NCBI GenBank assembly: GCA_022819745.1 | Contig: JAJEGS010000047.1 | Location: forward strand, 1 to 26,416 | Source of the DNA: Candidatus Latescibacterota bacterium | Lineage (GTDB): Bacteria; Latescibacterota; UBA2968; UBA8231 | DNA: 26,416 bases | Direction: 5' to 3' | Shown: positions 1-7,215 of the stretch, piece after piece | Layout of the letters: each line of letters opens with the position of its first letter | Numbering within the stretch: position 1 is the stretch's first letter | The notes under the pieces: generated by a model | The model's input: the letters and a program-made list of their open reading frames with translations, nothing else | Databases searched by the model: none | What the model was told of the DNA's origin: nothing | Position numbers and translations under genes: made by a program

Positions 1-918
1 AAACTCAATTTGACAAGGCCTTCTGGGGCTAACTATGGGTCTATCCCCGCACGGGCGGGGGAAACCTCTACCGGCTGGAGAAGCTGACGCTGGAGACGGG
101 TCTATCCCCGCACGGGCGGGGGAAACAACTTTTTGGGCCAATTGGGCGAGTTTATCCTGGGTCTATCCCCGCACGGGCGGGGGAAACGAGGACGCCGGGG
201 GAACTGTTACTCGCGATCTGGGTCTATCCCCGCACGGGCGGGGGAAACATGGCGATAATTACCACCATGACGGTGGGCATGGGTCTATCCCCGCACGGGC
301 GGGGGAAACGTGCTGGAAAACAGCTACGATGAGGTTGAGAAGGTCTATCCCCGCACGGGCGGGGGAAACGTCAACCTGTCCGGTCGAGGCTTTGGCCGCC
401 ATGGTCTATCCCCGCACGGGCGGGGGAAACGCAGAACTGGACGCAGCCAATAGACGCTGAATGGGTCTATCCCCGCACGGGCGGGGGAAACGTCTCAACT
501 TTGACCACAAGCTTGCCTCCTTCGGGTCTATCCCCGCACGGGCGGGGGAAACCATCTCAGAAATGCGCCGGCGTGATTCTTGCTGGGTCTATCCCCGCAC
601 GGGCGGGGGAAACTAGATAACCGGGCCCAGCAGTGGGCGTACTCAGGGTCTATCCCCGCACGGGCGGGGGAAACGGACTTGTCGATTGCTTGCAACCCAA
701 TAGACACGGTCTATCCCCGCACGGGCGGGGGAAACTCGTCTAAGAATATGGCTAAAAATTCCCCATGAGGTCTATCCCCGCACGGGCGGGGGAAACAGCA
801 CTGGGCCAAAATGTGGACAAGTGGATAACGGTCTATCCCCGCACGGGCGGGGGAAACAATAACAGCAGGTGCTCTTGTGTGCAGTGGTCGGGTCTATCCC
901 CGCACGGGCGGGGGAAAC
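1..918 (-). CRISPR. Type I-E CRISPR array, 15 full repeats, continues past left edge
   Basis: Fifteen identical 28-nt repeats start on the plus strand at 38, 99, 160, 221, 282, 342, 403, 464, 525, 586, 647, 708, 769, 830 and 891. Bases 1-4 (AAAC) are the end of a sixteenth. Fifteen spacers are complete, and the period is 61 nt (once 60). Read on the minus strand, the repeat begins GTTTCCCCCGCC and ends GCGGGGATAGACC, closely matching the E. coli type I-E repeat, so the array is transcribed leftward like the cas genes and the leader lies at its right end. The repeat folds into a 6-bp stem (CCCCGC/GCGGGG) with a CCGT loop. Cas6e cleavage below this stem would leave an 8-nt 5' handle AUAGACC plus one variable base. 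No repeat is degenerate, so the old, trailer end is not in view. Spacer targets cannot be identified from the sequence alone. Confidence 0.98.
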
Positions 919-997
919 TCTACGACAAAAAGTCATCAATGCTGCCATATGGGGACTATTCTTACAAGGTCAGGGGTTACGAAGGTCTTGGTCGAGG
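919..997 (-). promoter_or_regulatory. CRISPR leader region
   Basis: This 79-bp stretch between the cas2 stop codon and the first (newest) repeat is where the leader of a type I-E array sits when cas1-cas2 precede the array in the same direction. The array orientation, read from the repeat, agrees. It should carry the array promoter and the integration anchor for Cas1-Cas2. I found no convincing IHF consensus in it, only a half-match (catcaa, plus strand near 935). The functional leader may extend into the 3' end of cas2. Its role is inferred from position. Confidence 0.6.
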
Positions 998-1291
998 CTA
1001 TTTTCGCTTTACGAGCAGCACTCCATCGGCGTCCACGATCTCCTTTGGAGGTTCTCCAAGAGTTTCGATGTGGAGATTGCCGACAGCCTTTGTATCGCGC
1101 CAGACCATGACGATTGACCCGTTGCCAAGTGCTAACCACCACTCTGACAAAACATCCCACACTCGCGTCCGGACACCCATTGACAGGTCTGGTCCTACAT
1201 AAACGCCGGGAGCGACCTCCAACATTACTGACGTAAGAAAACCCCGGTAGCGAGCCTCGACATTGCGAGTGACGACCATGGCCATCGGCAT
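998..1291 (-). CDS. cas2: CRISPR-associated endoribonuclease-fold protein Cas2, type I-E
   Basis: The product is 97 residues. It matches Cas2e in its N-terminal strand (MVVTRNV), the RYRGFL segment, the core LEVAPGVYVG, and the C-terminal part with MVWRDT. In type I-E, Cas2 is the dimeric scaffold that holds two Cas1 dimers during spacer integration, and nuclease activity is not needed. I chose the ATG at 1291 because the homologous region starts there. A longer in-frame ORF adds 18 residues that overlap the 3' end of cas1 and do not look like Cas2. A GAGGGA motif lies some 14 nt upstream. It starts 7 nt after cas1 ends and is the last cas gene before the leader. Confidence 0.95.
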   Translation of the reverse strand: MPMAMVVTRNVEARYRGFLTSVMLEVAPGVYVGPDLSMGVRTRVWDVLSEWWLALGNGSIVMVWRDTKAVGNLHIETLGEPPKEIVDADGVLLVKRK

Positions 1292-1298
1292 CGTGCGC

Positions 1299-2183
1299 TT
1301 ATTTTCCCTCGGGCTGTTCGGCGAATAGTGATTTAATTCGGTCAATCATCGCGGGGATGACCTGTTCGCGGGCTAATGTCTGCCCAACGAGGCGGCGAGT
1401 AAGACGTTCGATGTTCTCACCCGGCTGTTCGGTAGCGCGTTTGGCAGCGCGGAAGGCGCAGGGGATCGTCACGCGGTCTCGGTAAAGATCAGAGATGTCC
1501 AGCACGAATGATTGTCCTGGATCCTCATGGATAAAGCCTAGTTGTGGAATCGTTCCGGTTGCGGCAACGGCGATAGCGGCAGCGGCCTCCACCGCACTAG
1601 AAGCGTGATTGAGTGCTTGGTTGGGTAGGTCCGCCGCCGTTGGATGGGCACGGTCGTAACGACGGCCGTGCCAGTCCACCCCGATCTGCCGTGCAAGTAG
1701 CCGGTAGCTCTCCTTCATTCGTGCTCCTTCAATACCTCGCAGCACGTCGAGAGAACGTTGGGGCAGCACCCTGCCTAATCGCCAGGCATACATGCGCTGA
1801 GCAATTAGCAACCGCGAGTTGTCGTCAGCCCAAACCCGTGCTTGCTGCCGCGCAAGTCCTGAGCGATCCGGGATCAACGGCGGTGCAGTATAGAGACGTA
1901 CACCATCCTCCCCAACTGCCGCGAGAGCCGTCCGAGCATGAGCGAGAAGCCTCAGCGCGTCATGGCTTACGGTGGAGCCGGGACCGAGCAGGATCATAGA
2001 GATGCCCTGAAGCGGGATCGCGTAATCACCGGGACCAAGCGCGTCAGCCCTTGTTGCATCCCCCTGCATGAAGGCGAGCGTACCATCTCGTGCAGTGAGC
2101 GCACCTCGTGCGAGATAGAGCAACCCAGCCCGGTCCTTGTGGGGGACTTTCGCGCTATCGAGACCGAGACGACCTAGAAGCAT
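1299..2183 (-). CDS. cas1: CRISPR-associated integrase Cas1, type I-E
   Basis: The product is 294 residues. It catalyses insertion of new spacers at the leader-proximal repeat together with Cas2. The metal-binding catalytic residues of the Cas1e family are visible: E152 in the segment RGIEGARMKESY, H219 in GFIHEDPG, and D229 and D232 in FVLDISDLYR. The length is normal for Cas1e, and all active-site residues are intact, so adaptation is probably functional. The ATG follows directly after the cas6e stop codon (TAG then ATG) with no obvious Shine-Dalgarno sequence, so translation is probably coupled to cas6e. Confidence 0.97.
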   Translation of the reverse strand: MLLGRLGLDSAKVPHKDRAGLLYLARGALTARDGTLAFMQGDATRADALGPGDYAIPLQGISMILLGPGSTVSHDALRLLAHARTALAAVGEDGVRLYTAPPLIPDRSGLARQQARVWADDNSRLLIAQRMYAWRLGRVLPQRSLDVLRGIEGARMKESYRLLARQIGVDWHGRRYDRAHPTAADLPNQALNHASSAVEAAAAIAVAATGTIPQLGFIHEDPGQSFVLDISDLYRDRVTIPCAFRAAKRATEQPGENIERLTRRLVGQTLAREQVIPAMIDRIKSLFAEQPEGK

Positions 2184-2966
2184 CTAGTGTTTGGGAACCG
2201 GGCGATTGGGTGAGCGCAGTAGCAACATCCCATAGCCATAGGCCCGGTGACGACCCACGCCCCGCGCTAGCAGGGTGGCGAAGGTTGTCGGATCAGTGAT
2301 GGTCAAGGTTCCATGTATCGTGGCGTCCGGGCCTTCGGAGCCGCGTTCCCCACGTGCGACGCGAGTACGGCGGAATCGAGTGAGCTTACTTGCTGAAAAG
2401 TCGAGAGTGGCAGACCCCGAGAGTCGTTCGGCCAGCCAGTCGAGATAAACAGCTTCTCGCGTTCGATTTTCGCTTGCCATACCCTCTCGGTTAGTGGGGT
2501 GTCGGTGCAGGGCTTCCACCTGAAACGCATCAACCTCAGCCCCTTTCCTCTTGCGCCCTCCTGAAGGGATCTCCATATCTTGCCGCAGGCGACGGACGGG
2601 ACGTGCGCGGAGGTCGAAGCCCAACCGCTGACCTACACGCCAGTCGAGGGGCATCGGCTTGCTCTTTAGAGCATCAAGGGACAAGACGTTTAGGTGTTCC
2701 GGTAGAGCCTGTATTTGTGCGTCGGCTCGTAGGGACTCATCATCCAACGCGGAATACGCATAGAGGTTGCCCTTGTTCTGCCGGGGTGGGACTAGCAGCC
2801 GAAAGGGACGCAAAACACCCGGCCCAACTACCTCGTCCACTAGGTGATGCAGTGCTCGCCCCTCGTCAAAAGCAATAACTCGCCCCCTAACCCAGCCACG
2901 TTCCCGCGCCCATCGAACGAGCGCATGGGTATCTACCGGTACGCGGATTAAATGCAGTGCTGTCAT
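2184..2966 (-). CDS. cas6e: CRISPR pre-crRNA endoribonuclease Cas6e (CasE/Cse3)
   Basis: The product is 260 residues. It cuts the pre-crRNA at the base of each repeat hairpin and stays bound to the crRNA 3' end in Cascade. Seen in sequence: an N-terminal ferredoxin-like strand (LHLIRVPVD), a candidate catalytic histidine at H40/H41 in GRALHHLVDE, and the family's C-terminal glycine-rich segment at about 236-246 (GVGRHRAYGYG). A charged insert at about 130-180 makes it longer than E. coli CasE (about 200 residues). Such longer forms occur in other type I-E lineages. The start overlaps the cas5e stop by 4 nt (ATGA). Confidence 0.95.
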   Translation of the reverse strand: MTALHLIRVPVDTHALVRWARERGWVRGRVIAFDEGRALHHLVDEVVGPGVLRPFRLLVPPRQNKGNLYAYSALDDESLRADAQIQALPEHLNVLSLDALKSKPMPLDWRVGQRLGFDLRARPVRRLRQDMEIPSGGRKRKGAEVDAFQVEALHRHPTNREGMASENRTREAVYLDWLAERLSGSATLDFSASKLTRFRRTRVARGERGSEGPDATIHGTLTITDPTTFATLLARGVGRHRAYGYGMLLLRSPNRPVPKH

Positions 2967-3688
2967 TCGGCTTGTACCGGAGTTATCCGGCCCTCCACTA
3001 TGAGACGCGACCCGCTGTGCAGGCCCGTGCGCCAGTTCCGCAGGTCGGCTAGATCAGCGATATGAGATACGTCGTCCCCGACCTCTTCCGGCCCCTCGCC
3101 TACGGGCCATAATGCACGTAGCGGTTTGCTCGCTCCCGGCACGGCGCGAAGTGCTGCATAAGCCGTGTCGCCTACAACCCAGCGGTCTGATCCCTGTGCC
3201 AGTAGGGGGGCAGAAGGAAGGCACGATTTGCGCCCCAAGAACAATGGACGTGCGGGTTGATCAAGTGCCTCGGCTAGTTCGTCGAGCGTCGGGGATTCCT
3301 CAGCCGGTGCGAGACGCAGAACCACGCGCACCGAAAGATCGGCGTGATACTCGCGTTGCCGTCGATGGGGGGCTTGATAGCTTGCGCCATCGCGTCCTTC
3401 CGGTGTGCCATGCGTCGTCCAGCCCTTGTCTGTCTTAGAAAGTTGTGCGTTTTGCATATCTGTCAGCAGCATTCCTTCCCGCTCACGGCGTGCGGCGAAC
3501 ACGAGTCGATCCTGAATGGCCTGATGCGCGGTCCGGTCCGACCAGTGCCAGCCGAGCGTGTTGCCGATTAGTCCCGTGAGCATGGAGGCTGCGGGGAAGT
3601 CCCGAACCGGGCCGATCTGATCCACTGCCACTCCGCCAAAGGCCATGAGCGGTGCATCAAGTTGCAAGACGAGCCAGCGATAACTCAT
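2963..3688 (-). CDS. cas5e: Cascade subunit Cas5e (CasD)
   Basis: The product is 241 residues from the ATG at 3688. Cas5e caps the crRNA 5' handle in Cascade and contacts Cas8e and the Cas7 backbone. The N-terminus (LVLQLDAPLMAFGG, then RDFPAASMLTGLIGNTLGW) is the characteristic Cas5e/CasD signature. The reading frame could extend 10 residues upstream, but the ATG at 3688 overlaps the cas7e stop by 4 nt (ATGA), matches the family N-terminus and is the likely start. The 3' end overlaps cas6e by 4 nt in the same way, so both junctions suggest termination-reinitiation coupling. Confidence 0.95.
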   Translation of the reverse strand: MSYRWLVLQLDAPLMAFGGVAVDQIGPVRDFPAASMLTGLIGNTLGWHWSDRTAHQAIQDRLVFAARREREGMLLTDMQNAQLSKTDKGWTTHGTPEGRDGASYQAPHRRQREYHADLSVRVVLRLAPAEESPTLDELAEALDQPARPLFLGRKSCLPSAPLLAQGSDRWVVGDTAYAALRAVPGASKPLRALWPVGEGPEEVGDDVSHIADLADLRNWRTGLHSGSRLIVEGRITPVQAE

Positions 3689-4806
3689 GGTTGCGATGCT
3701 GCGAGGTTCTGCGCCCAAGTTGCCAGATCGGCCAGTGATCCGAGCGCAGCTCTTGGAACTTGTGTATCCGTCAGCGACATTACTCTCCGTTCCTCTCCGG
3801 TGGCATAGGCTTCATCAAGAGCCTCAAGGTGTATGGACAAAGCCTTAATCGCCTTATCAGCATGAGGGGCACAGGGTTTGCGATAGGCTTCGGCCAAGCT
3901 ACGAGGCTGCCTGTCTCCAGCTTCCAGCAGCATGAAGGACGCCCTGCCGTAAGGGGCTGTGGAGCCGAGCTTGGCACCGGGCGAAACTTCTGCGATTAGG
4001 TAGATCAGGTTGTGCAACACTTGTCCGGCCAGCTTCTCATCGCCGTTGAGGTTTTTGAGTAGCCCCGGCAAATCGACGACCACATAGCCATAAAATAAGC
4101 CGGAAGTAAGCTCAGTCTCCTGAATGGTGTCCGCTCCCGGTTCGTCGTCGGAAAGGTCATCGACAGCCGTGAAGTAGTCGCTCTCCGGCTCTTCCTCATG
4201 CACGGTAAAGGCATGAGCGACATGTACTGGCGCAGTAATGTTCGCATCCGTATCCGATGTCACCATTCGTCCGAATAATGCCGAGACGAGACCGGCGGGG
4301 AGGGTAGCATTGTCGCGCATGGTTTTGATATTCGCACGAAATTCCTTCTTCCAACTCTGTGCGGCGGATTTAGCCGCTTCCGCATCGCCATTGGCTTGTT
4401 CAGCCAGATTTGAGGCCTCCTGCGAAAGCCATTTAAGTTCGGGTTCGCCGAACAATAATGTCTGACGGGACTTTTTCTCCGCACCTTTGTCACCGTAAAC
4501 GGCCATTTGGAATTCCGGTGCTAGCGCGTCTACCACTTCGTTGGAAAAACGTTTTTTTAATGGTGCGATCACCTCTCGCGTCACCAATTCACGTGATCGA
4601 AAGGCCTTTTCTGCGCCATCAATAGCGTTTAGCGAATGTCTGTCTTCAGCGATGCGCCAGTGTCGCTTAAGGCATTGGGAAGAGACCCGGGTGCGCAACG
4701 CATCGCCGTAGGGAAGACGTTTCGCCAACCCGCTGTCATCGCGGTTCAGGAGGGCAGCGGTGTAAGGGCTGAGGGTGTGGATCTGTAGGAAACGTGGTTC
4801 GGGCAT
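3685..4806 (-). CDS. cas7e: Cascade backbone subunit Cas7e (CasC/Cse4)
   Basis: The product is 373 residues, normal for the family. Six copies polymerise along the crRNA spacer to form the Cascade backbone. Recognised from the conserved N-terminal segment (LQIHTLSPYTAALLNRDD, then KRLPYGDALRTRVSSQCLKRHWR) and from ALFGRMVTSD followed by the AAVHVAHAFTVH-like stretch (here ITAPVHVAHAFTVHEEE) and DYFTAVDDL. A good Shine-Dalgarno sequence (AAGGAG, about 8 nt upstream) precedes the ATG. It overlaps cas11 by 1 nt (TAATG) and cas5e by 4 nt. The strong ribosome-binding site fits the need for more Cas7 than other subunits. Confidence 0.97.
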   Translation of the reverse strand: MPEPRFLQIHTLSPYTAALLNRDDSGLAKRLPYGDALRTRVSSQCLKRHWRIAEDRHSLNAIDGAEKAFRSRELVTREVIAPLKKRFSNEVVDALAPEFQMAVYGDKGAEKKSRQTLLFGEPELKWLSQEASNLAEQANGDAEAAKSAAQSWKKEFRANIKTMRDNATLPAGLVSALFGRMVTSDTDANITAPVHVAHAFTVHEEEPESDYFTAVDDLSDDEPGADTIQETELTSGLFYGYVVVDLPGLLKNLNGDEKLAGQVLHNLIYLIAEVSPGAKLGSTAPYGRASFMLLEAGDRQPRSLAEAYRKPCAPHADKAIKALSIHLEALDEAYATGEERRVMSLTDTQVPRAALGSLADLATWAQNLAASQP

Positions 4807-5372
4807 TAGGTAACTCCTTCTGCGGATTTTTTTGCGTTTTGTTCGGCTCGATCGAGCCGGCGATAATACGGTTCGGCTAGCAGGCGGCCATTTTCGGGCT
4901 GGAGCAGGACTTGGGCGATATCGACAACATTGACTCCGCTGATTGGTATACGGCTGCGGGCGAGCATTTGGGCCGCCCGTCTCAGCAGCACCGCTCGCTG
5001 GTCTCCGCGTACGGCCATCAACTGTGCCAAGCGGCGCTCACTGAATACAGGTGTCGGGCCGGTCCAACTTGGATCGCCCCCGTCACACAACACCTCGCCA
5101 AGACGACGCTTGGAGTCATGCAAATCGGGGCGTTGTGTAGGATCGCCCTTTGGTGTCAGGATAGCTAGGATGCGGACAATCTCCATCCACTGGTCCGTAT
5201 GGTTATGACGGCCAATGGTATTCGGATGCTGCGCCACCAGTCGCCAAAAGGCGGGTGCTCCAGTCTGTCCGTCCATCCGCCGACATTCGGCCAGTTGACC
5301 AGGGTCGAGGTGTTGCATCAGCTTGGCCGCGGCGAGCACGGCCTTTGCCCAAGGACTTTCACGCTGCTGCAT
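4806..5372 (-). CDS. cas11: Cascade small subunit Cas11e (CasB/Cse2)
   Basis: The product is 188 residues. The all-helical small subunit forms a dimer that supports the displaced DNA strand in the Cascade R-loop. Identification rests on its place between cas8e and cas7e, its size, and Cse2-like features: arginine-rich helices such as SKRRLGEVL, SERRLAQLMAVRGDQRAVLLRRAAQML and a C-terminal YYRRLDRAEQN. The frame is open further upstream, but GAGAAGGAGA sits directly before two ATGs (5378 and 5372). The second has the better spacing (7 nt after AGGAG), so it was chosen. Either start overlaps the 3' end of cas8e by about 14-20 nt. Confidence 0.92.
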   Translation of the reverse strand: MQQRESPWAKAVLAAAKLMQHLDPGQLAECRRMDGQTGAPAFWRLVAQHPNTIGRHNHTDQWMEIVRILAILTPKGDPTQRPDLHDSKRRLGEVLCDGGDPSWTGPTPVFSERRLAQLMAVRGDQRAVLLRRAAQMLARSRIPISGVNVVDIAQVLLQPENGRLLAEPYYRRLDRAEQNAKKSAEGVT

Positions 5373-6891
5373 TGGCATTCTCCTTCTCGAATAGTTCGGG
5401 ATATTCTTTCCAGATCGCACCGTAGAACGCCCGCCAAGCTCGTGCCTCGGCCCGCGGTCTCTGGATCGCCGTGCAGGGCATGGCGGGCAACGCGGCTTTC
5501 AGTTCAGCTTCTGCCTTCTCCCGAAGATTGACTAGAAAAGCGGTCTTAGCCTTGGCTGAGCTCTCGTGGTCGGAGGCTGTCGCCTCCTCAACACGCCGCC
5601 ACAGGTGCATGAAAAACAGTTGATCGGCGACGTGATCGAATCGGGCGCGAGCCGGGTTGGTGTGTGCGAAGTGCTCCTTCTTCCGCGCTTCCCGGTCGCC
5701 GCCGGCTGCCACTAGTGAGAGCGAATTGCGCAACGCTTGATCGAACTTCCCAATCTCTTCTATTTGCGCCTTGGAAAGGGTCGCTGCGTTTTCTGATGAG
5801 AACAGCGGTACGACTTTGCTTGGAATCGGCACGACGCGGGAGTGGAAGCCTTCAGTCTTGGAGTTGCCGCGCGAGATGCCTTCGGCTATTAACAGCATGT
5901 CGGTGGTTTCGTCTGCTCTTGGCTGTACGAGCAAAGGCGATTGCCAGTCGCCAGAGAACAGGAGATCACAAAGAGTTTTGTAATTGTATCCTTGAGTGAG
6001 CGTGAAGCTCTTACCTTCCTTATGTACAGGAGCCCAAGGATCGCCGACCACGCCTTTGGCCATCTTTGCATCGACTCGCGTTGCCTTTGACGTGCTACGC
6101 TGTGCGGAAATTACGCCGCCCGCGTCCGTCAGCCGGATTCGGCGACAGACTTCAATAAACCACGGATCCAGATCGCGCAGACTGAGTTGGCGATTTTCAG
6201 GCCAGTCGAGACACCACAGGAGCGCGTCACCGCCCGCGACACATGGCCCGCTCTCGTTATTAGCCTTGCGTGCCTTGATCAACTGCCGTACATCCCGCGC
6301 CCACCAAGCAGAAGCATTGACCGTCAAATTTTCAGCCTGAGAGGGCACTAGGCCCAACATCGGGCGGCTGGATGAACCGCCGTTCATGCGTGCGATACCC
6401 TGATTCCCGCTGCCACCATATCCCTCGGATGTTTGCAGCGACACTAAGGCGAATACCCAGTCCTCGGGCTCAGCCTGCCTCGCCACATTCTGTTTCAGGT
6501 CGTGATTGCGGGAGGTGATGAGCATGTCGAGCGCATCAGGCGTCTCGATGGGAGACCATTTTAGATTTTTTGGTACTGGAGGTTGTAAGAAAGCGGGCTT
6601 GCTTTGATCGGCTACTACCAATCGCCAAGGTTCGTCGTCAGCATGGTCGGGCGTCAATCCACTCAAGTCCGCTTTCCAGTCTGCCGCATCCATCGGCAGT
6701 TCCTCGCGGTCGGCTATCCAGAGGGCTAATGCGCTTAGCTGCACTAGGAACATATGCCACGCGGGACGTTGGTGTGGGCGCAACGCCGGAAAATTCCGCA
6801 CTTCTCCGCGTACCATCGCGGCTAGCAGATCGGGGAGTGAGACTTTAGCACCCCCGGAGATCGTCAGGGTAGGGTCGTGGAGTAAGTTCAC
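5359..6891 (-). CDS. cas8e: Cascade large subunit Cas8e (CasA/Cse1)
   Basis: The product is 510 residues, within the family range. Cas8e recognises the PAM, starts target DNA unwinding and recruits Cas3. Family features are the N-terminus MNLLHDPTL, a loop region at about 125-140 (TSRNHDLKQNVARQ, probable L1 loop), a glycine-rich segment at about 157-172 (GYGGSGNQGIARMNGG), and a helical C-terminal region from about 380. The start is a GTG at 6891 that overlaps the stop codon of the preceding small ORF by 4 nt (GTGA). No Shine-Dalgarno sequence precedes the GTG, so its translation probably depends on ribosomes finishing the small ORF. Confidence 0.96.
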   Translation of the reverse strand: MNLLHDPTLTISGGAKVSLPDLLAAMVRGEVRNFPALRPHQRPAWHMFLVQLSALALWIADREELPMDAADWKADLSGLTPDHADDEPWRLVVADQSKPAFLQPPVPKNLKWSPIETPDALDMLITSRNHDLKQNVARQAEPEDWVFALVSLQTSEGYGGSGNQGIARMNGGSSSRPMLGLVPSQAENLTVNASAWWARDVRQLIKARKANNESGPCVAGGDALLWCLDWPENRQLSLRDLDPWFIEVCRRIRLTDAGGVISAQRSTSKATRVDAKMAKGVVGDPWAPVHKEGKSFTLTQGYNYKTLCDLLFSGDWQSPLLVQPRADETTDMLLIAEGISRGNSKTEGFHSRVVPIPSKVVPLFSSENAATLSKAQIEEIGKFDQALRNSLSLVAAGGDREARKKEHFAHTNPARARFDHVADQLFFMHLWRRVEEATASDHESSAKAKTAFLVNLREKAEAELKAALPAMPCTAIQRPRAEARAWRAFYGAIWKEYPELFEKENANAAA

Positions 6892-7100
6892 AGGTCAACC
6901 CGATTTATTTTTTCCCCCATAAGAGATGGGGAATCGTCGTGGCTAATGGATAGCGTTACAGCCACACCGGGCCTATCCCGAACTCGGCTTCGGGAATCAG
7001 ATGCAGTGACGTCTTGCGAGATTGTCAACGTCATTTGGCGTGTCCGCGTCCAGACTTGTTCCTTCTCCATCAGTTTGATTTCAAGACAGTTGTGCGACAT
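6888..7100 (-). CDS. Unrecognised small protein (70 aa) coupled to cas8e
   Basis: I do not recognise this protein. The ATG at 7100 is preceded by AAAGGGGGCAATT, a good ribosome-binding site, and the stop codon overlaps the cas8e GTG by 4 nt. It is thus the first gene of the Cascade operon and probably drives cas8e translation. The protein is hydrophilic, with no membrane segment or signal peptide. It shows two stretches of alternating hydrophobic residues (QMTLTISQDV and GVAVTLSISHDD) that suggest beta strands, joined by a charged linker (SDSRSRVRDR). No helix-turn-helix or known Cas signature is visible. The same frame could extend 19 hydrophobic residues upstream, but those lie in AT-rich promoter-like DNA. 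It could be an accessory Cascade or regulatory protein, or a leader peptide whose main job is coupling. Confidence 0.6.
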   Translation of the reverse strand: MSHNCLEIKLMEKEQVWTRTRQMTLTISQDVTASDSRSRVRDRPGVAVTLSISHDDSPSLMGEKINRVDL

Positions 7101-7215
7101 AATTGCCCCCTTTGTTGAGTTAAGAACATAAAGCAAAAAATTTAGTAACAGCAACACCGTTTTAAATTTTAAAAATTTTAAAACTAAAAACTAATATCTC
7201 TGTTGTCAAGTCTCC
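7101..7215 (-). promoter_or_regulatory. Probable promoter region of the Cascade-cas1-cas2 operon
   Basis: This is the only sizeable gap inside the cas locus and is far more AT-rich than its surroundings. On the minus strand a perfect TTGACA (-35) lies at 7209-7204, and 17-18 nt downstream is a weak -10 (TAGTTT). A second candidate is TTGCTG followed 18 nt later by TATGTT, nearer the small ORF. Three TTTTAAA units (plus strand at 7160, 7167 and 7176) lie between. The position matches the cas3-casA intergenic region of E. coli, where H-NS and LeuO control Cascade expression. The presence of a promoter is an inference; the exact start cannot be fixed. Confidence 0.55.

Noticed and set aside
431..707. 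Shared CCAATAGAC in the spacers at 431-463 and 675-707
   Set aside because: Only 9 bp and the rest of the spacers differ, so chance is the best explanation.
919..997. Possible IHF site in the leader (catcaa near 935)
   Set aside because: Only half of the consensus matches, so it was not called as a site.
35..1202. Long ORFs with repeated SIPARAGET, VYPRTGGGN or LSPHGRGK units
   Set aside because: They are translations of the CRISPR repeats in three frames, with spacers in between, not genes.
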